Below are positions 51,207 to 61,379 of a DNA stretch of 64,000 nt, in pieces (the stretch's first letter is position 1; each line of letters starts with the position of its first letter). The translations under genes and the position numbers were made by a program. The stretch lies in the NCBI RefSeq assembly GCF_000280925.3, contig NZ_CP012109.1, positions 7,398,501 to 7,462,500 of the forward strand, in the 5' to 3' direction. The notes under the pieces were generated by a model. It was given only the letters and a program-made list of their open reading frames with translations, did no database searches and was not told where the DNA came from. This DNA comes from Myxococcus hansupus. Lineage in GTDB: Bacteria; Myxococcota; Myxococcia; Myxococcales; Myxococcaceae.

Positions 51207-51293
51207 ATGCTCACTGGTTGCGCCATGTTCGGACCCTGTTTCGGAGGCATGTGTTGTCATGCTTCCACGGGTCCGTCCGTTCGCGCGCGCTGA
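51207..51293 (+). CDS. Met/Cys-rich leader ORF upstream of metNIQ
   Basis: This is a 28-codon ORF beginning MLTGCAMFGPCFGGMCCH (three Met and four Cys among its first 18 residues) and ending STGPSVRAR; an internal in-frame ATG lies at 51225. Such density of sulfur amino acids ahead of a methionine importer is what a ribosome-based attenuator would need. It is nearly leaderless relative to the candidate promoter. Downstream, CCTGG at 51323 and at 51339 could each pair with CCAGG at 51349-51353, giving mutually exclusive hairpins. It could instead be chance, and conservation has not been tested. Confidence 0.45.
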   Translation: MLTGCAMFGPCFGGMCCHASTGPSVRAR

Positions 51294-51426
51294 GCCTCCC
51301 TCACCCCACGAACCGATGTTCCCCTGGACCGGCCTTCCCCTGGCGCGTCCAGGACCGGGCCGCCCACCGCGTGCACTCGCGCGCGGTCCCCCTCTCACCC
51401 GACGCGGTTTCCCAGGAGCAGTGCAC

Positions 51427-52419
51427 GTGATTGCCTTTCGCGGGGTCAGCAAGGTCTACACATCGGGCGGGCGCGAGGTCGCCGCGCTGAGGAACGTGTC
51501 CCTCCGGGTCGAGGCGGGCGAAGTCCACGGGGTGCTGGGACAGAGTGGCGCGGGCAAGTCCACGCTCATCCGCTGCGCGAACCTCCTGGAGCGGCCGAGC
51601 CAGGGCACGGTCCACGTCGATGGTCAGGACCTGCTGGCCCTGAGCCCCGAGGCGCTGCGCAAGGCGCGCCAGAGCATCGGGATGATCTTCCAGCACTTCA
51701 ACCTCTTCCCCTCGAAGACGGTGGCCGCGAACGTCGCCTATCCCCTGGAGGTCGCGGGCGTCCCACGCGCCCAGGTGCGCGAGCGCGTGGAGGAGCTGCT
51801 CTCCCTGGTGGGGCTGTCCGACAAGGCGCTGGCCTATCCCGCGCAACTCTCCGGAGGACAGAAGCAGCGGGTGGGCATCGCGCGGGCGCTGGCGCCCCGT
51901 CCCCGCGTCCTGCTCTCCGACGAGGCCACGTCCGCGCTGGACCCGGAGACGGCGCGCTCGGTGTTGGAGCTGCTGCGCGACATCAACCGCCGGCTCGGCG
52001 TGACGCTGCTGCTCATCACGCACCAGATGGACGTGGTGAAGGCCATCTGCGACTCGGCATCGGTGCTGGAGCGAGGACGGCTGGTGGAGCAAGGCAAGGT
52101 GACGGAGCTGCTCGCCCGTCCCGGCACGAGGCTCCATGAGCTGTGCTTCCCGCCTTTCTCCACGGGGACGGAGGCGCCCACCGGCCGGCGCGTGGCGTTG
52201 ACGGTGGCGGGTGAGAACGCGCGGCGGCCCCTGCTCTCCACCCTGGCGCGCCAGTTCGACGTGGATGCCCTGCTGGTGGAGGGCGCCGTGGAACGCGTGG
52301 GCGCCATTCGCGTGGGCCGGCTGCTCTTCGACCTCCAGGGCACCGCCGACGCCGTGAGCCAGGCCCTCACCTATCTGCGTGAGCAGGGCCTGACGCCCGA
52401 GGAGGTTCCCCATGGATAG
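51427..52419 (+). CDS. metN: Methionine ABC transporter ATPase MetN
   Basis: This 330-residue ATPase has Walker A GQSGAGKS at 38-45, a Q-loop in MIFQHFNLFPSKTV, signature LSGGQKQRVGIARAL, Walker B VLLSDEATSALDP and a C-terminal NIL-type regulatory domain (about 250-330). This is the MetN arrangement, in which methionine binding to the C-terminal domain inhibits transport. The GTG at 51427 is preferred because AGGAG lies 8 bases upstream; a GTG at 51421 is too close to it. It overlaps metI by 8 bases and heads the metNIQ unit for uptake of methionine (L- or D-). Confidence 0.93.
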   Translation: MIAFRGVSKVYTSGGREVAALRNVSLRVEAGEVHGVLGQSGAGKSTLIRCANLLERPSQGTVHVDGQDLLALSPEALRKARQSIGMIFQHFNLFPSKTVAANVAYPLEVAGVPRAQVRERVEELLSLVGLSDKALAYPAQLSGGQKQRVGIARALAPRPRVLLSDEATSALDPETARSVLELLRDINRRLGVTLLLITHQMDVVKAICDSASVLERGRLVEQGKVTELLARPGTRLHELCFPPFSTGTEAPTGRRVALTVAGENARRPLLSTLARQFDVDALLVEGAVERVGAIRVGRLLFDLQGTADAVSQALTYLREQGLTPEEVPHG

Positions 52420-53083
52420 CCAGCTTCCGCGCATGCTCGGCGTGGCCACCGCGGAGACGCTCTACATGACGTCCGTGGCCGCGCTGCTCGTCCTCCTCGC
52501 GGGCGTTCCCCTGGGCGTGCTGCTGGTCATCACCGACCGGGGCGGGCTGTGGGAACGTCCCGCGTTGAACCGGGTGCTGGGCGCGCTCGTCAACGTGGGC
52601 CGCTCCATCCCGTTCATCATCTTGATGGTGGCCATCGTCCCGCTCACCCGCTTGCTGGTGGGCACCACCATTGGCACCACCGCCGCCATTGTCCCGCTGG
52701 TGGTCGCGGCCATTCCCTTCATGGGCCGCATCGTCGAGCAGAGCCTGCGCGAGGTGGAGCACGGCCTGGTGGAGGCCGCCATCGCCATGGGCTCCACCCA
52801 CCGCCGCGTCATCTTCCAGGTGCTCATCCCGGAGGCGCTGCCGTCGCTCGTGCGCGGCACGGCGATCATGGTCATCAGCCTTCTGGGCTACAGCGCCATG
52901 GCCGGCGCGGTGGGCGGCGGCGGCCTGGGCGACCTCGCGGTGAAGTACGGCTACATGCGCTTCCGCACCGACGTCATGGTGGGCTGCCTCGCCGTGCTGC
53001 TGGTGCTGGTGCAGTTCGTCCAGTGGTTCGGTGACGTGCTGGCCTCCCGCTTCGAGCCCGCTGGCGCGCGGACCTCTCGCTGA
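52412..53083 (+). CDS. metI: Methionine ABC transporter permease MetI
   Basis: This 223-residue inner membrane permease has about five helices and the BPD_transp_1 coupling loop EAAIAMGSTHRRVIFQVLIPEA, which docks to MetN. Features typical of MetI are NVGRSIPFIILMVAIVPLTR and GGGGLGDLAVKYGY. It is translationally coupled to metN (8-base overlap) and followed by metQ after 47 bases. Confidence 0.94.
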   Translation: MDSQLPRMLGVATAETLYMTSVAALLVLLAGVPLGVLLVITDRGGLWERPALNRVLGALVNVGRSIPFIILMVAIVPLTRLLVGTTIGTTAAIVPLVVAAIPFMGRIVEQSLREVEHGLVEAAIAMGSTHRRVIFQVLIPEALPSLVRGTAIMVISLLGYSAMAGAVGGGGLGDLAVKYGYMRFRTDVMVGCLAVLLVLVQFVQWFGDVLASRFEPAGARTSR

Positions 53084-53130
53084 AACGTCTTTCACCCGCT
53101 TCCTTCCCGAAGTCCTTGGAGTCCCCCGTC

Positions 53131-53964
53131 ATGAAGTCCCCTTCTCGTTCCCTGCTCACCCCGCTGCTGCTGGCCGTGAGCGTGCTGCTCGCGGCCTGCC
53201 AGAAGCAGGAGGCGTCTTCGGGCGAGTCCTCGAAAACCCGCGCCTTGAAGGTCGGCGTCAATCCGGTGCCGCACGGCGACATTCTCCGCGCCGCGGCCGC
53301 CGTGGCGCTGCGCGACGGCGTGCGCGTGGAGGTGGTGGAGTTCACCGACTACATCCAGCCGAACATCGCGCTCGCGGAGGGAGACCTCGACGCCAACTAC
53401 TTCCAGCACGTGCCCTACCTGGAGCGCTTCGCGGGCGACCGGAAGCTCGCGCTGACCAGCGCGGGGGCCGTGCACCTGGAGCCGCTGGCGCTCTACTCCA
53501 CGAAGTTCAGCCAGCTCGCGGAGCTGCCCGAAGGCTCGCAGGTGACGCTGCCCGCGGACCCCAGCAACCTGGCGCGGGCGCTCCGGCTGCTCGAGGCCCA
53601 GGGCCTGCTGCGCCTGAGCGACGGGGCTGGTGCCACGGCCACGGTGAAGGACGTGGTGGGCAACCCGCGCAAGCTCGACCTGCGCGAGATTGATGCGGAG
53701 CAGCAGCCGCGCACCCTGGAGGACGTCGCCGCCGCCGTCATCAACGGCAACTACTTCCTGGAGGCCCAGAAGCACCTCCGGCTGGACGCGAAGGTGCTGG
53801 CCCGCGAGTCCGCGAAGCAGAATCCCTACGCCAACGTGCTCGCCGTGCGGCGGGGCGACGAGGCCCGTCCCGAGGTGCAGGCGCTGGTCAAGGCGCTCCA
53901 CTCCGAGGAGGTGCGCCAGCACATCGAGTCCCGCTACGCCGGCGCGGTGGTGCCCGCCTTCTGA
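53131..53964 (+). CDS. metQ: Methionine-binding lipoprotein MetQ (NlpA family)
   Basis: This 277-residue substrate-binding protein has a lipoprotein signal (VLLAAC). The NlpA/MetQ family is shown by KVGVNPVPHGDIL, VEFTDYIQPNIAL, DANYFQHVPYLE and ALYSTKF. It captures methionine and delivers it to MetI. The ATG at 53131 has GGAG upstream; an in-frame TTG at 53116 would add five residues without improving the signal peptide. Confidence 0.94.
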   Translation: MKSPSRSLLTPLLLAVSVLLAACQKQEASSGESSKTRALKVGVNPVPHGDILRAAAAVALRDGVRVEVVEFTDYIQPNIALAEGDLDANYFQHVPYLERFAGDRKLALTSAGAVHLEPLALYSTKFSQLAELPEGSQVTLPADPSNLARALRLLEAQGLLRLSDGAGATATVKDVVGNPRKLDLREIDAEQQPRTLEDVAAAVINGNYFLEAQKHLRLDAKVLARESAKQNPYANVLAVRRGDEARPEVQALVKALHSEEVRQHIESRYAGAVVPAF

Positions 53965-54059
53965 CGCGCACGTCTTCCTTGCGCTCCATGTCGTGCCCGA
54001 GCATGACTTGGGCACACGGGACGCAGGGGCCCTGCCCCGCCGAGCGAAGGAGCGAGCAC

Positions 54060-54995
<936 letters not shown>

Positions 54996-55026
54996 AACCC
55001 ATCAGGGCCTATGTTGTGGGAGGGGC

Positions 55027-56799
55027 ATGCTCCTGCCCACCCTCCTCGCCCTGACACTGCATCAGGCACCGCCGCTCACCACCGTCTCCGAACAGAGTGG
55101 TTGGACGCGCACGGGCCGCTACCCGGAAGTGGAAACCCTCTGCCGCGCCTTCCCCAAGGCGTATCCGGGGAAGGTCCGCTGCGACACGCTCGGCACCACG
55201 CCGGAGGGGCGCCCGATGCTCGCGCTCGTCGCCAGCGCGGATGGCACGCTCACCCCCGCCGCCGCGGCGAAGAAGCAGCGCCCCGTCGTCTTCTTCCAGG
55301 GCGGCATCCACTCGGGCGAGATTGACGGCAAGGACGCGGGCTTCTGGCTGCTGCGCGATTTGCTCGCGGGCAAGGAGCAGCCCGGCGTGCTCAAGCGCGT
55401 CACCGCCGTCTTCGTGCCCGTCTTCAACGTGGACGGACACGAGCGCTTCGGCCCCAACCACCGGCCCAACCAGAACGGTCCCGAGGAGATGGGCTGGCGC
55501 GCCACCGCGCAGAACCTCAACCTCAACCGCGACTACGCCAAGGCCGAGGCCCCGGAGATGGTGGCCCTGCTGAAGTACCTCCATGCGTGGGACCCGCTCG
55601 TCTACGCGGACCTGCACGCCACCAACGGCGCCAAGTTCGAGCACGACGTGTCCGTGGGCCTGGAGCCGCAGCAGTCCGGCCCCGCACCGCTGCGGGCGCT
55701 GGGCGTGAAGCTGCGCGAGGAGCTCTTCACCGAGCTGGAGTCCCAGCAGCACCTGCCGGTGCCCTTCTACCCGTCCTTCATCGAGGACGATGACCCGAGC
55801 TCCGGCTTCGCCTACGGCGTGCCGCCGCCGCGCTTCAGCCATGCCTACTGGGCCGCGCACCGCCGCTTCGGCGTGCTGGTGGAGACGCACTCCTGGAAGC
55901 CCTACGCGGAGCGCGTGAAGGCCACCCGCGACGTGGTGGCGGGCCTGCTGCGGTTGGTGGCGCGCGACGGCGCCACGCTGCGCGCCGCGGTGAAGGCGGC
56001 GGACACGGAGGCCGCGGCCGGCAAGACGCGCGAGGTGGTGCTCGCGTGGAAGAACACGGAGCAGCGCCGCACCATCGACTTCCGGGGCTATGCGTACGAG
56101 CGCGGCGCGTCCGACCTCTCCGGCCAGACCTGGATTCGTTACGACGACACGAAGCCCCAAATCTGGCAGGTGCCCTACTTCGACACGATTCAGCCCGTGC
56201 TCACCGCCACGCTGCCCGCCGGCGGCTACCTGGTGCCCCCCGCGCACGCCGCCTGGGTGGAGGCGAAGCTCGCCGCGCACGGCCTCCGCTCGCAGCGCGT
56301 CACCCGGCCCGTGGCCAGCGCGCAGGTGGAGCGCTTCCGCACCACCGACTGGAAGTGGAGCACCCAGTCCATGGAGAACCGGCAGACGCTCAACGTGAAG
56401 GGAACGTGGGAGCCGCAGACGCAGGCCGTGCCCGCGGGCACGCTGTACATCCCCGTGGCCCAGAAGGGCGTGGAGCTGGTGGCCCACCTGCTGGAGCCCC
56501 AGGGCGCGGACTCGCTGCTGTCGTGGGGCTTCTTCAACGCCCACTTCGAGCAGAAGGAGTACGTCGAGGACTACGTGCTGGAGCCCTTCGCGCGGGAGCT
56601 GCTCGCGAAGGACGCCACCGTGAAGGCGGAGTGGGACGCGAAGCTGAAGGACCCGGCCTTCGCCAAGGACGCCCGCGCCCGCCTGCGCTTCTTCTACGAG
56701 CGCCACCCGGCCCGTGACACGCAGCTCCGCGTCTACCCCGTGCTGCGCATCCAGGCCGCGCCCGAGGGACTGACGGCGGTGAAGGCCGCGAAGCCGTAG
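55027..56799 (+). CDS. M14 family zinc carboxypeptidase-like protein
   Basis: This 590-residue exported protein has a short signal peptide (LLPTLLALTLHQAP). The peptidase M14 domain has zinc ligands H95 and E98 in GGIHSGEIDG and the third His in YADLHATNGAKF, with NLNRDYAKAEAPE as the usual substrate-binding loop. The C-terminal half (about 340-590) is beta-rich without recognised motifs. It probably trims peptides, possibly from peptidoglycan or prey proteins, in the periplasm or outside the cell. The start at 55027 has GGGAGG close upstream. It ends at a strong bidirectional terminator. Confidence 0.85.
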   Translation: MLLPTLLALTLHQAPPLTTVSEQSGWTRTGRYPEVETLCRAFPKAYPGKVRCDTLGTTPEGRPMLALVASADGTLTPAAAAKKQRPVVFFQGGIHSGEIDGKDAGFWLLRDLLAGKEQPGVLKRVTAVFVPVFNVDGHERFGPNHRPNQNGPEEMGWRATAQNLNLNRDYAKAEAPEMVALLKYLHAWDPLVYADLHATNGAKFEHDVSVGLEPQQSGPAPLRALGVKLREELFTELESQQHLPVPFYPSFIEDDDPSSGFAYGVPPPRFSHAYWAAHRRFGVLVETHSWKPYAERVKATRDVVAGLLRLVARDGATLRAAVKAADTEAAAGKTREVVLAWKNTEQRRTIDFRGYAYERGASDLSGQTWIRYDDTKPQIWQVPYFDTIQPVLTATLPAGGYLVPPAHAAWVEAKLAAHGLRSQRVTRPVASAQVERFRTTDWKWSTQSMENRQTLNVKGTWEPQTQAVPAGTLYIPVAQKGVELVAHLLEPQGADSLLSWGFFNAHFEQKEYVEDYVLEPFARELLAKDATVKAEWDAKLKDPAFAKDARARLRFFYERHPARDTQLRVYPVLRIQAAPEGLTAVKAAKP

Positions 56800-56820
56800 C
56801 GAGGGAGCGCGACCTCCTGA

Positions 56821-56864
56821 AATGAAGACGCCCCGGAGCCATGTGGCCCCGGGGCGTTTTCATT
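56821..56864. terminator. Strong bidirectional terminator
   Basis: ACGCCCCGG (56828-56836) pairs with CCGGGGCGT (56849-56857). Inner GCC/GGC and outer AATGAA/TTCATT pairs extend the stem, with a T-run on the plus strand and the matching A-rich arm giving T's on the minus strand. It sits between the convergent M14 peptidase and CglD-like genes. Confidence 0.9.
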
Positions 56865-56919
56865 CAAACCCGCTGACTCCGGCCCCCTTCATCCACGAAG
56901 GCCGGAGCGTGGCGCATCA

Positions 56920-59900
56920 TCAGCCGATGCGGCCTTCGCAGGCGCAGGTGCTCTGGTTGCAGGTCGCGTTCGGACCGCAGCCGCCGCAGTCCGACTTGCA
57001 CACGCAGGCGCAGGCGTTGGCGTCCGGCTGGTACCGGTCACCGCAGCTCAGCGCGCCCGTGTCACACACGCAGCCGCAGGCGTCCTGGCTGAACGTGTAG
57101 CCCGGAGCACAGGAGGCCGACTGGCGGCACGTGCAGGAGCAGGTGTCCGTGTTGCACGTCTCGTAGGTGCCACACGCGCCGCCGCAGTCCGGCGCGCAGG
57201 TGAAGGCGCACACCGCGGGGTCCGTGTTGCAGACCTGCCCCGGATCACCGCCGCCGCCGCAATCCGACGGGCACTCGCACCGGTCCGTGGTGCGGTTGCA
57301 CGTCAGCTTGCCTTCGCAGAAGTCCGGGTCGTTGGGGTCATGGTACGGGTCCGCCGCGCAAGGCGCGGGGATGCCATCCGGGTTCGGCGTGCGGTCCGTC
57401 CAGTAGCGGTAGGACAGCGCCGCCTGGGTGGTGCCCGGCGTCTGCGGACGGCAACCGCCGAAGAACGACACCGCGCGGCTGATGCCGTCCACGTCGAAGC
57501 CGTGGGTGCGGCTGCGCGGCAGGTCCGCCGGCGTGGGGCACTGCGACGCGTTCGCCACGGAGTCCATGGCCACCTTCAGCGAGGCGCCGATGGGCGGCTT
57601 CTGCGTCCGGTAACCCACCGAGGCGATGACGCTGTCGATGATGGCGTTGATGGTGGTGGTGATGGACCCCGAGTCACGGATGGAGCCGTACACACCGCCG
57701 GTGGCCTGGATGATGTCCAGGTGGCGCGGGTTCCGGGGGTCCTCCTGGTTCTGGCACCAGGTGCTGGTGTCAGCCGTGGCGTTCTCATGCGGGCAGAGGA
57801 TGCCGTGCACGTCGATGGGCTGATTCAGCGGATTGCGGTTCGTCTCCACCTGGTTGCCCGTGCCCAGGAAGTACTGGGTATACGTGTTGACGGTGTCGGA
57901 GGACTGGTCCCGCGTGTCCGTCAGGATGACGACCACGACCTTGGCGCCCGCGCGGAAGCGCGTCTCCGGCGAGCCACCGGCGGAGGCCAGGAGGTTGATG
58001 ACGGCGCGAGCGGCCTGCAGCGGACGCTCCGTGCCGTTGCCGCTCTGCCCCACCCAGCACTGGGCGTTGGCGGAACACGTCGTCTGCTCGGAGCCCGGGG
58101 GAATGGTGATGCCAGAGCACTGGCCGCCACTACACGTGCTGTTCTGCGACAGCCAGGCGCGGAACTGATTGATGTTCTGCGTGAAGCCACGCAGCAGGCC
58201 CGAGTTCGACCCACTGCCGTAGGTATAGGTGGTGGTCACCATCGACAAGCGCCAGTCCAGCGTGGCGTTGGCGAGCTTGTCCGCCACCGCCGTGGCCGCG
58301 TTGGCCAGCGACTGCTGCGACGAGGCCATGGAGCCGCTGTCGTCCACCACGAAGATGAAGTCCACCATCGCCCGACGCACGGTGAACTTCTCGCACTGGA
58401 CCGCGTCCGTGTCGCCGAACTGCGCCAGCGCCGAGCCGCCCGCCGTGTCCGCCGTCGTGAAGAGGCTGCCCGCCTCGTTGTAACGGGACGTGGGGGTGAT
58501 GGCGAGCACCACCACCACGCTCTGGTCGGAGCGGTGGACGTACTGCGCCTGCATGGTGAACGGACCGGTGATGCCCGCCGTGCCCGGCAGCTCCCCGGTG
58601 CTCCCGGGCACCAGCGAGCGAACCAGCGTGTTGGTGTACGTCTTCAGGTCGGCGTTGCCAGTCAGGGCATAACGCGCCGACAGCGCGGCGTAGCCATCCC
58701 AGGTGGTGAACGTCTGCTGGAAGTCACGCGTGGCGGAGTTGAACGACGCGGTGCGGATGCCCGCCTCGTCGCCCGTGGGCGTCGACGATGAGCCCACGCG
58801 GCCCCGCTTGTACGCAATCACCGTCACCTGCTTGGTGGCGTCCCAACCGATGATGCCCGCCGCGGTGTTGCCGTCGCGGATGGTGCGCAGGTTGGCGTCC
58901 GTGAAGGTGGACGGCAGCGCCAGCCGCAGGTCCGCGCCGTTCTCCTCCTTGAACGTCACCGTGCGCAGGTTGGACGTGCGGCACGCCTGGCCCGCCGGCG
59001 TGTTGGCCGCGCCGTCGCTGGGGTCGTTCGGGTTCAGCTCGCCCTCGTCCACGCGGCCGTTCTGGTTGGCGTCCTCGGCGCCGTCCTGGATGCCGTCGCC
59101 GTCCGTGTCCGGGTTCAAGGGATTGGTGGTGGTGGTCGGGTCCTCATCGCCCAGGTAGCCGCAGTCCTGACGCGGCGCCTGCGCCGTCGTCACGCCCACC
59201 TCCAGGCCGTCCAGCAGGCCGTCGCCGTCCGTGTCCGGGTTGGTCGGGTCCGTCTCGCCCGGGTCCACGCGGCCGTTGCCGTTGGTGTCCTCGCCGCGGA
59301 AGCCATTGCGGCCCGGGCCATCCTGCAGGCCGTCACAGTCCGTATCCGTCAGGCGGGGGTCCGTCTCACCGGAGTCCACGCGGCCGTTGCGGTTCTTGTC
59401 CTCGACGCCGTCGGGGATGCCGTCGCCATCCGTGTCCGGGTTGTTCGGGTCCGTACCCGTCGCGATCTCAATGTGGTCCGGGATGCCGTCGAAGTCCGAG
59501 TCCAGCACCGCCGCGGCGCAGTCCGCCACGCGCGGGTCCGTCTCGTTGCCGTCCACGATGCCGTTGCGGTTGACGTCCTCGTCACCGTCGCTGCACGTGT
59601 CGCCGTCCGTGTCCGGGTTCAGCGGGTCGGTGCCCGTGCGCACCTCCAGGCCGTCATCCAGACCGTCGCCGTCCGTGTCGCGCTTGCGCGGGTCCGTCTC
59701 GCCGGGGCTCACCACGCCGTTGCGGTTGGCGTCCTCCTCGCCGTCCGCGAGGCCGTCACCGTCCGAGTCGATGGCGTTCGGGTCCGTCTCACCGGGGTCC
59801 CTGCGGCCGTTGCGGTTGAGGTCCTCCAGGCCGTCCGGGATGCCGTCGCCGTCCGTGTCCGCCAGCACCGGCGAGGTGCGCGTGCTCGGGTCCTGGTCAC

Positions 59901-60312
59901 CGGGGAAGTTGCAGCGAGGGTCGACGCTGGTCGTGCGGCCCAGCTCCACGCCGTCACGGATGCCGTCGCCGTCCGTGTCGCGCAGACCGGGGTCCGTCTT
60001 CAGGCCGCCGGGGTACACCGTGGAGAACTCCTCCGCGTCCGTCAGGCCGTCGCAGTCAGAGTCCTTCGTCGCATTGTCCGGGTCGTCGATGTCCGTGGGC
60101 ACACGGCCTGGATCCGGATCCGGGTCGGGGATGATGCCCGCGTCCTCTTCGCCAGGACCGGCATCCGTGCCGCCGTCGCCACCGCCACCACCACCACCAC
60201 CGTCTTCGTTCGGTTGTGGATTGGGGTCAGGGTTGCTCCCACCTTCGCAGCCAGTCAGCAACGACGCTGCCAGCAACGCGCAGGTGAAGTACCGCATCAA
60301 GGAGTTGCGCAT
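56920..60312 (-). CDS. TSP3-repeat/VWA lipoprotein, CglD-like gliding motility protein
   Basis: This is a 1130-residue exported lipoprotein ([10 protein letters not shown]). After a Gly/Asp-rich linker comes a long array of thrombospondin type 3 calcium-binding repeats (DTDGDG.. D/EE units, about 75-440). A VWA domain with MIDAS motif DDSGSMASS follows (about 650-890), then a Cys-rich tail. This combination and size resemble Myxococcus CglD, a cell-surface protein of adventurous gliding, but other myxobacterial adhesins share the layout, so the name is tentative. GGAG lies about 10 bases before the ATG at 60312. Calcium would stiffen the repeats. Confidence 0.85.
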   Translation of the reverse strand: MRNSLMRYFTCALLAASLLTGCEGGSNPDPNPQPNEDGGGGGGGGDGGTDAGPGEEDAGIIPDPDPDPGRVPTDIDDPDNATKDSDCDGLTDAEEFSTVYPGGLKTDPGLRDTDGDGIRDGVELGRTTSVDPRCNFPGDQDPSTRTSPVLADTDGDGIPDGLEDLNRNGRRDPGETDPNAIDSDGDGLADGEEDANRNGVVSPGETDPRKRDTDGDGLDDGLEVRTGTDPLNPDTDGDTCSDGDEDVNRNGIVDGNETDPRVADCAAAVLDSDFDGIPDHIEIATGTDPNNPDTDGDGIPDGVEDKNRNGRVDSGETDPRLTDTDCDGLQDGPGRNGFRGEDTNGNGRVDPGETDPTNPDTDGDGLLDGLEVGVTTAQAPRQDCGYLGDEDPTTTTNPLNPDTDGDGIQDGAEDANQNGRVDEGELNPNDPSDGAANTPAGQACRTSNLRTVTFKEENGADLRLALPSTFTDANLRTIRDGNTAAGIIGWDATKQVTVIAYKRGRVGSSSTPTGDEAGIRTASFNSATRDFQQTFTTWDGYAALSARYALTGNADLKTYTNTLVRSLVPGSTGELPGTAGITGPFTMQAQYVHRSDQSVVVVLAITPTSRYNEAGSLFTTADTAGGSALAQFGDTDAVQCEKFTVRRAMVDFIFVVDDSGSMASSQQSLANAATAVADKLANATLDWRLSMVTTTYTYGSGSNSGLLRGFTQNINQFRAWLSQNSTCSGGQCSGITIPPGSEQTTCSANAQCWVGQSGNGTERPLQAARAVINLLASAGGSPETRFRAGAKVVVVILTDTRDQSSDTVNTYTQYFLGTGNQVETNRNPLNQPIDVHGILCPHENATADTSTWCQNQEDPRNPRHLDIIQATGGVYGSIRDSGSITTTINAIIDSVIASVGYRTQKPPIGASLKVAMDSVANASQCPTPADLPRSRTHGFDVDGISRAVSFFGGCRPQTPGTTQAALSYRYWTDRTPNPDGIPAPCAADPYHDPNDPDFCEGKLTCNRTTDRCECPSDCGGGGDPGQVCNTDPAVCAFTCAPDCGGACGTYETCNTDTCSCTCRQSASCAPGYTFSQDACGCVCDTGALSCGDRYQPDANACACVCKSDCGGCGPNATCNQSTCACEGRIG
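59027..60066 (-). repeat. DNA repeats encoding TSP type 3 calcium-binding units
   Basis: Within the CglD-like gene, near-identical units coding DTDGDGxxDGxE and NRNGxxDxGETDP recur about a dozen times. Identical 12-18-base stretches (for example GTCCGTGTCCGGGTT) make the region prone to unequal recombination. Copy number may vary between strains. Confidence 0.85.
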
Positions 60313-60319
60313 CGTCTTT

Positions 60320-60387
60320 GACTCCAATGACTCCGACTCCAAATGGGGGGGGTGAGTCGAAGCAGACTTCCATTGTAGAGAACAATG
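60320..60387. promoter_or_regulatory. CglD-like gene upstream region: GGAGTC triplicate, G8 tract and CATTGT-N5-ACAATG
   Basis: Three GGAGTC copies (minus strand; 60320-60325, 60329-60334, 60335-60340) and a G8 tract (60345-60352) precede the CglD-like start. A perfect dyad CATTGT-agaga-ACAATG lies at 60371-60387; on the minus strand it contains TACAAT, a good -10 candidate. The gap is shared with the divergent PilZ gene. Confidence 0.45.
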
Positions 60388-60531
60388 CAGGACTTTCCGA
60401 GCACCTACTCCCCCTGGGGCAACTCTGAGTCGGGGTCTGGATGCTCCCAGTCCAGTGTCGCGATGAGATTGCGCTCAGGCTGTTGGCAAACAGGGTTCGC
60501 GGGTTTGAGGCGCTCGGCTATCGTCCCGCCC

Positions 60532-61377
60532 GTGCCCGTCTTCGGTCTTGCGGCATTGTGGAATGGCTCGGCTCCCCCGGAGCGCGTGGCAGCTTGGGTG
60601 GAAGGGATTGGCGAGGTGCTCACCTCCGCGCAGTCACTCCAACTCGTGGTGTCGCTGCGTCCGGAGGACGCGGGCATTGAATTGAAAGTCGAAGCGCCCG
60701 GCTACCCGCGCTCCGCCGTGGAGAAGCTCGCCGAGGAGGCAAAGCGCAGCGGAGGAACCTTCGTGGAGTTGTGGCGTCTGCCCAAAACCGAGCGCGACGC
60801 CTTTCGCGCGTCGACCTTCGGAGGTGGCACCACCTACCGAGGCGAAGAGCGCTCCGCCGCGGCCCGCGCGCTCCAACAACACCTGTCCACCCTGCCGGTG
60901 AGCAACGAGCGCCCGGCGGTACCGGGGAGCGGCGCCACACCTCCTGGCACCGCCAAGGCGGCGCCCCCGCCGAGCGCACCCGCGGCGCCCGCCGAGGTGC
61001 CCGCGCCCACGTCCAGCAGCCCCTCTCACCAGGTGCCTGTCCGGCTGTCTGACAGTCCGCAGCGGCGCGGACGTCGCTTCGCGGTGAAGCTGGAGATGGT
61101 GTTCCGGACCGAGCTGGACTTCGTGCGAGAGCATGCCCTCAACATCTCCAACGGCGGCCTCTTCGTGCGCACCGCGCACCGGCCGCTGCCCGACAGCGTC
61201 GTCACCGTGGACGTGAAGCTGCCCAACGGCGATCGCCTGCAAGGTGACGCGGTGGTGGTCCACGTGGTGGATGACCCGTACACGGGCGGCGTGGGCCTGG
61301 CGTTCCTCAATGACGACGTGACGTTCTCCCAGACGTTGGACACGTACCTGGCGAGCCTCGCGGGCGGCCTGGCCTGA
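60532..61377 (+). CDS. PilZ-domain protein (TIGR02266-like)
   Basis: This is a 281-residue protein. A C-terminal PilZ domain (about 170-275) shows the c-di-GMP-binding RxxxR-type motif in RRGRRFAVKL and NISNGGLFVRT (D/NxSxxG). The N-terminal 100 residues are an alpha/beta module, joined by a Pro/Ala-rich linker. It probably reports c-di-GMP level to motility or surface machinery. The start is uncertain: GTG at 60532 gives a natural N-terminus (PVFGLAALWNG), while an in-frame ATG at 60463 would add 23 residues. Neither has a clear ribosome site. The Ser/Thr kinase follows after 2 bases. Confidence 0.8.
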   Translation: MPVFGLAALWNGSAPPERVAAWVEGIGEVLTSAQSLQLVVSLRPEDAGIELKVEAPGYPRSAVEKLAEEAKRSGGTFVELWRLPKTERDAFRASTFGGGTTYRGEERSAAARALQQHLSTLPVSNERPAVPGSGATPPGTAKAAPPPSAPAAPAEVPAPTSSSPSHQVPVRLSDSPQRRGRRFAVKLEMVFRTELDFVREHALNISNGGLFVRTAHRPLPDSVVTVDVKLPNGDRLQGDAVVVHVVDDPYTGGVGLAFLNDDVTFSQTLDTYLASLAGGLA

Positions 61378-61379
61378 CC

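Noticed and set aside
59027-60066. CRISPR-like array
   Set aside because: The regular repeats are coding units for TSP3 calcium-binding motifs inside one reading frame. There are no unique spacers of fixed length.
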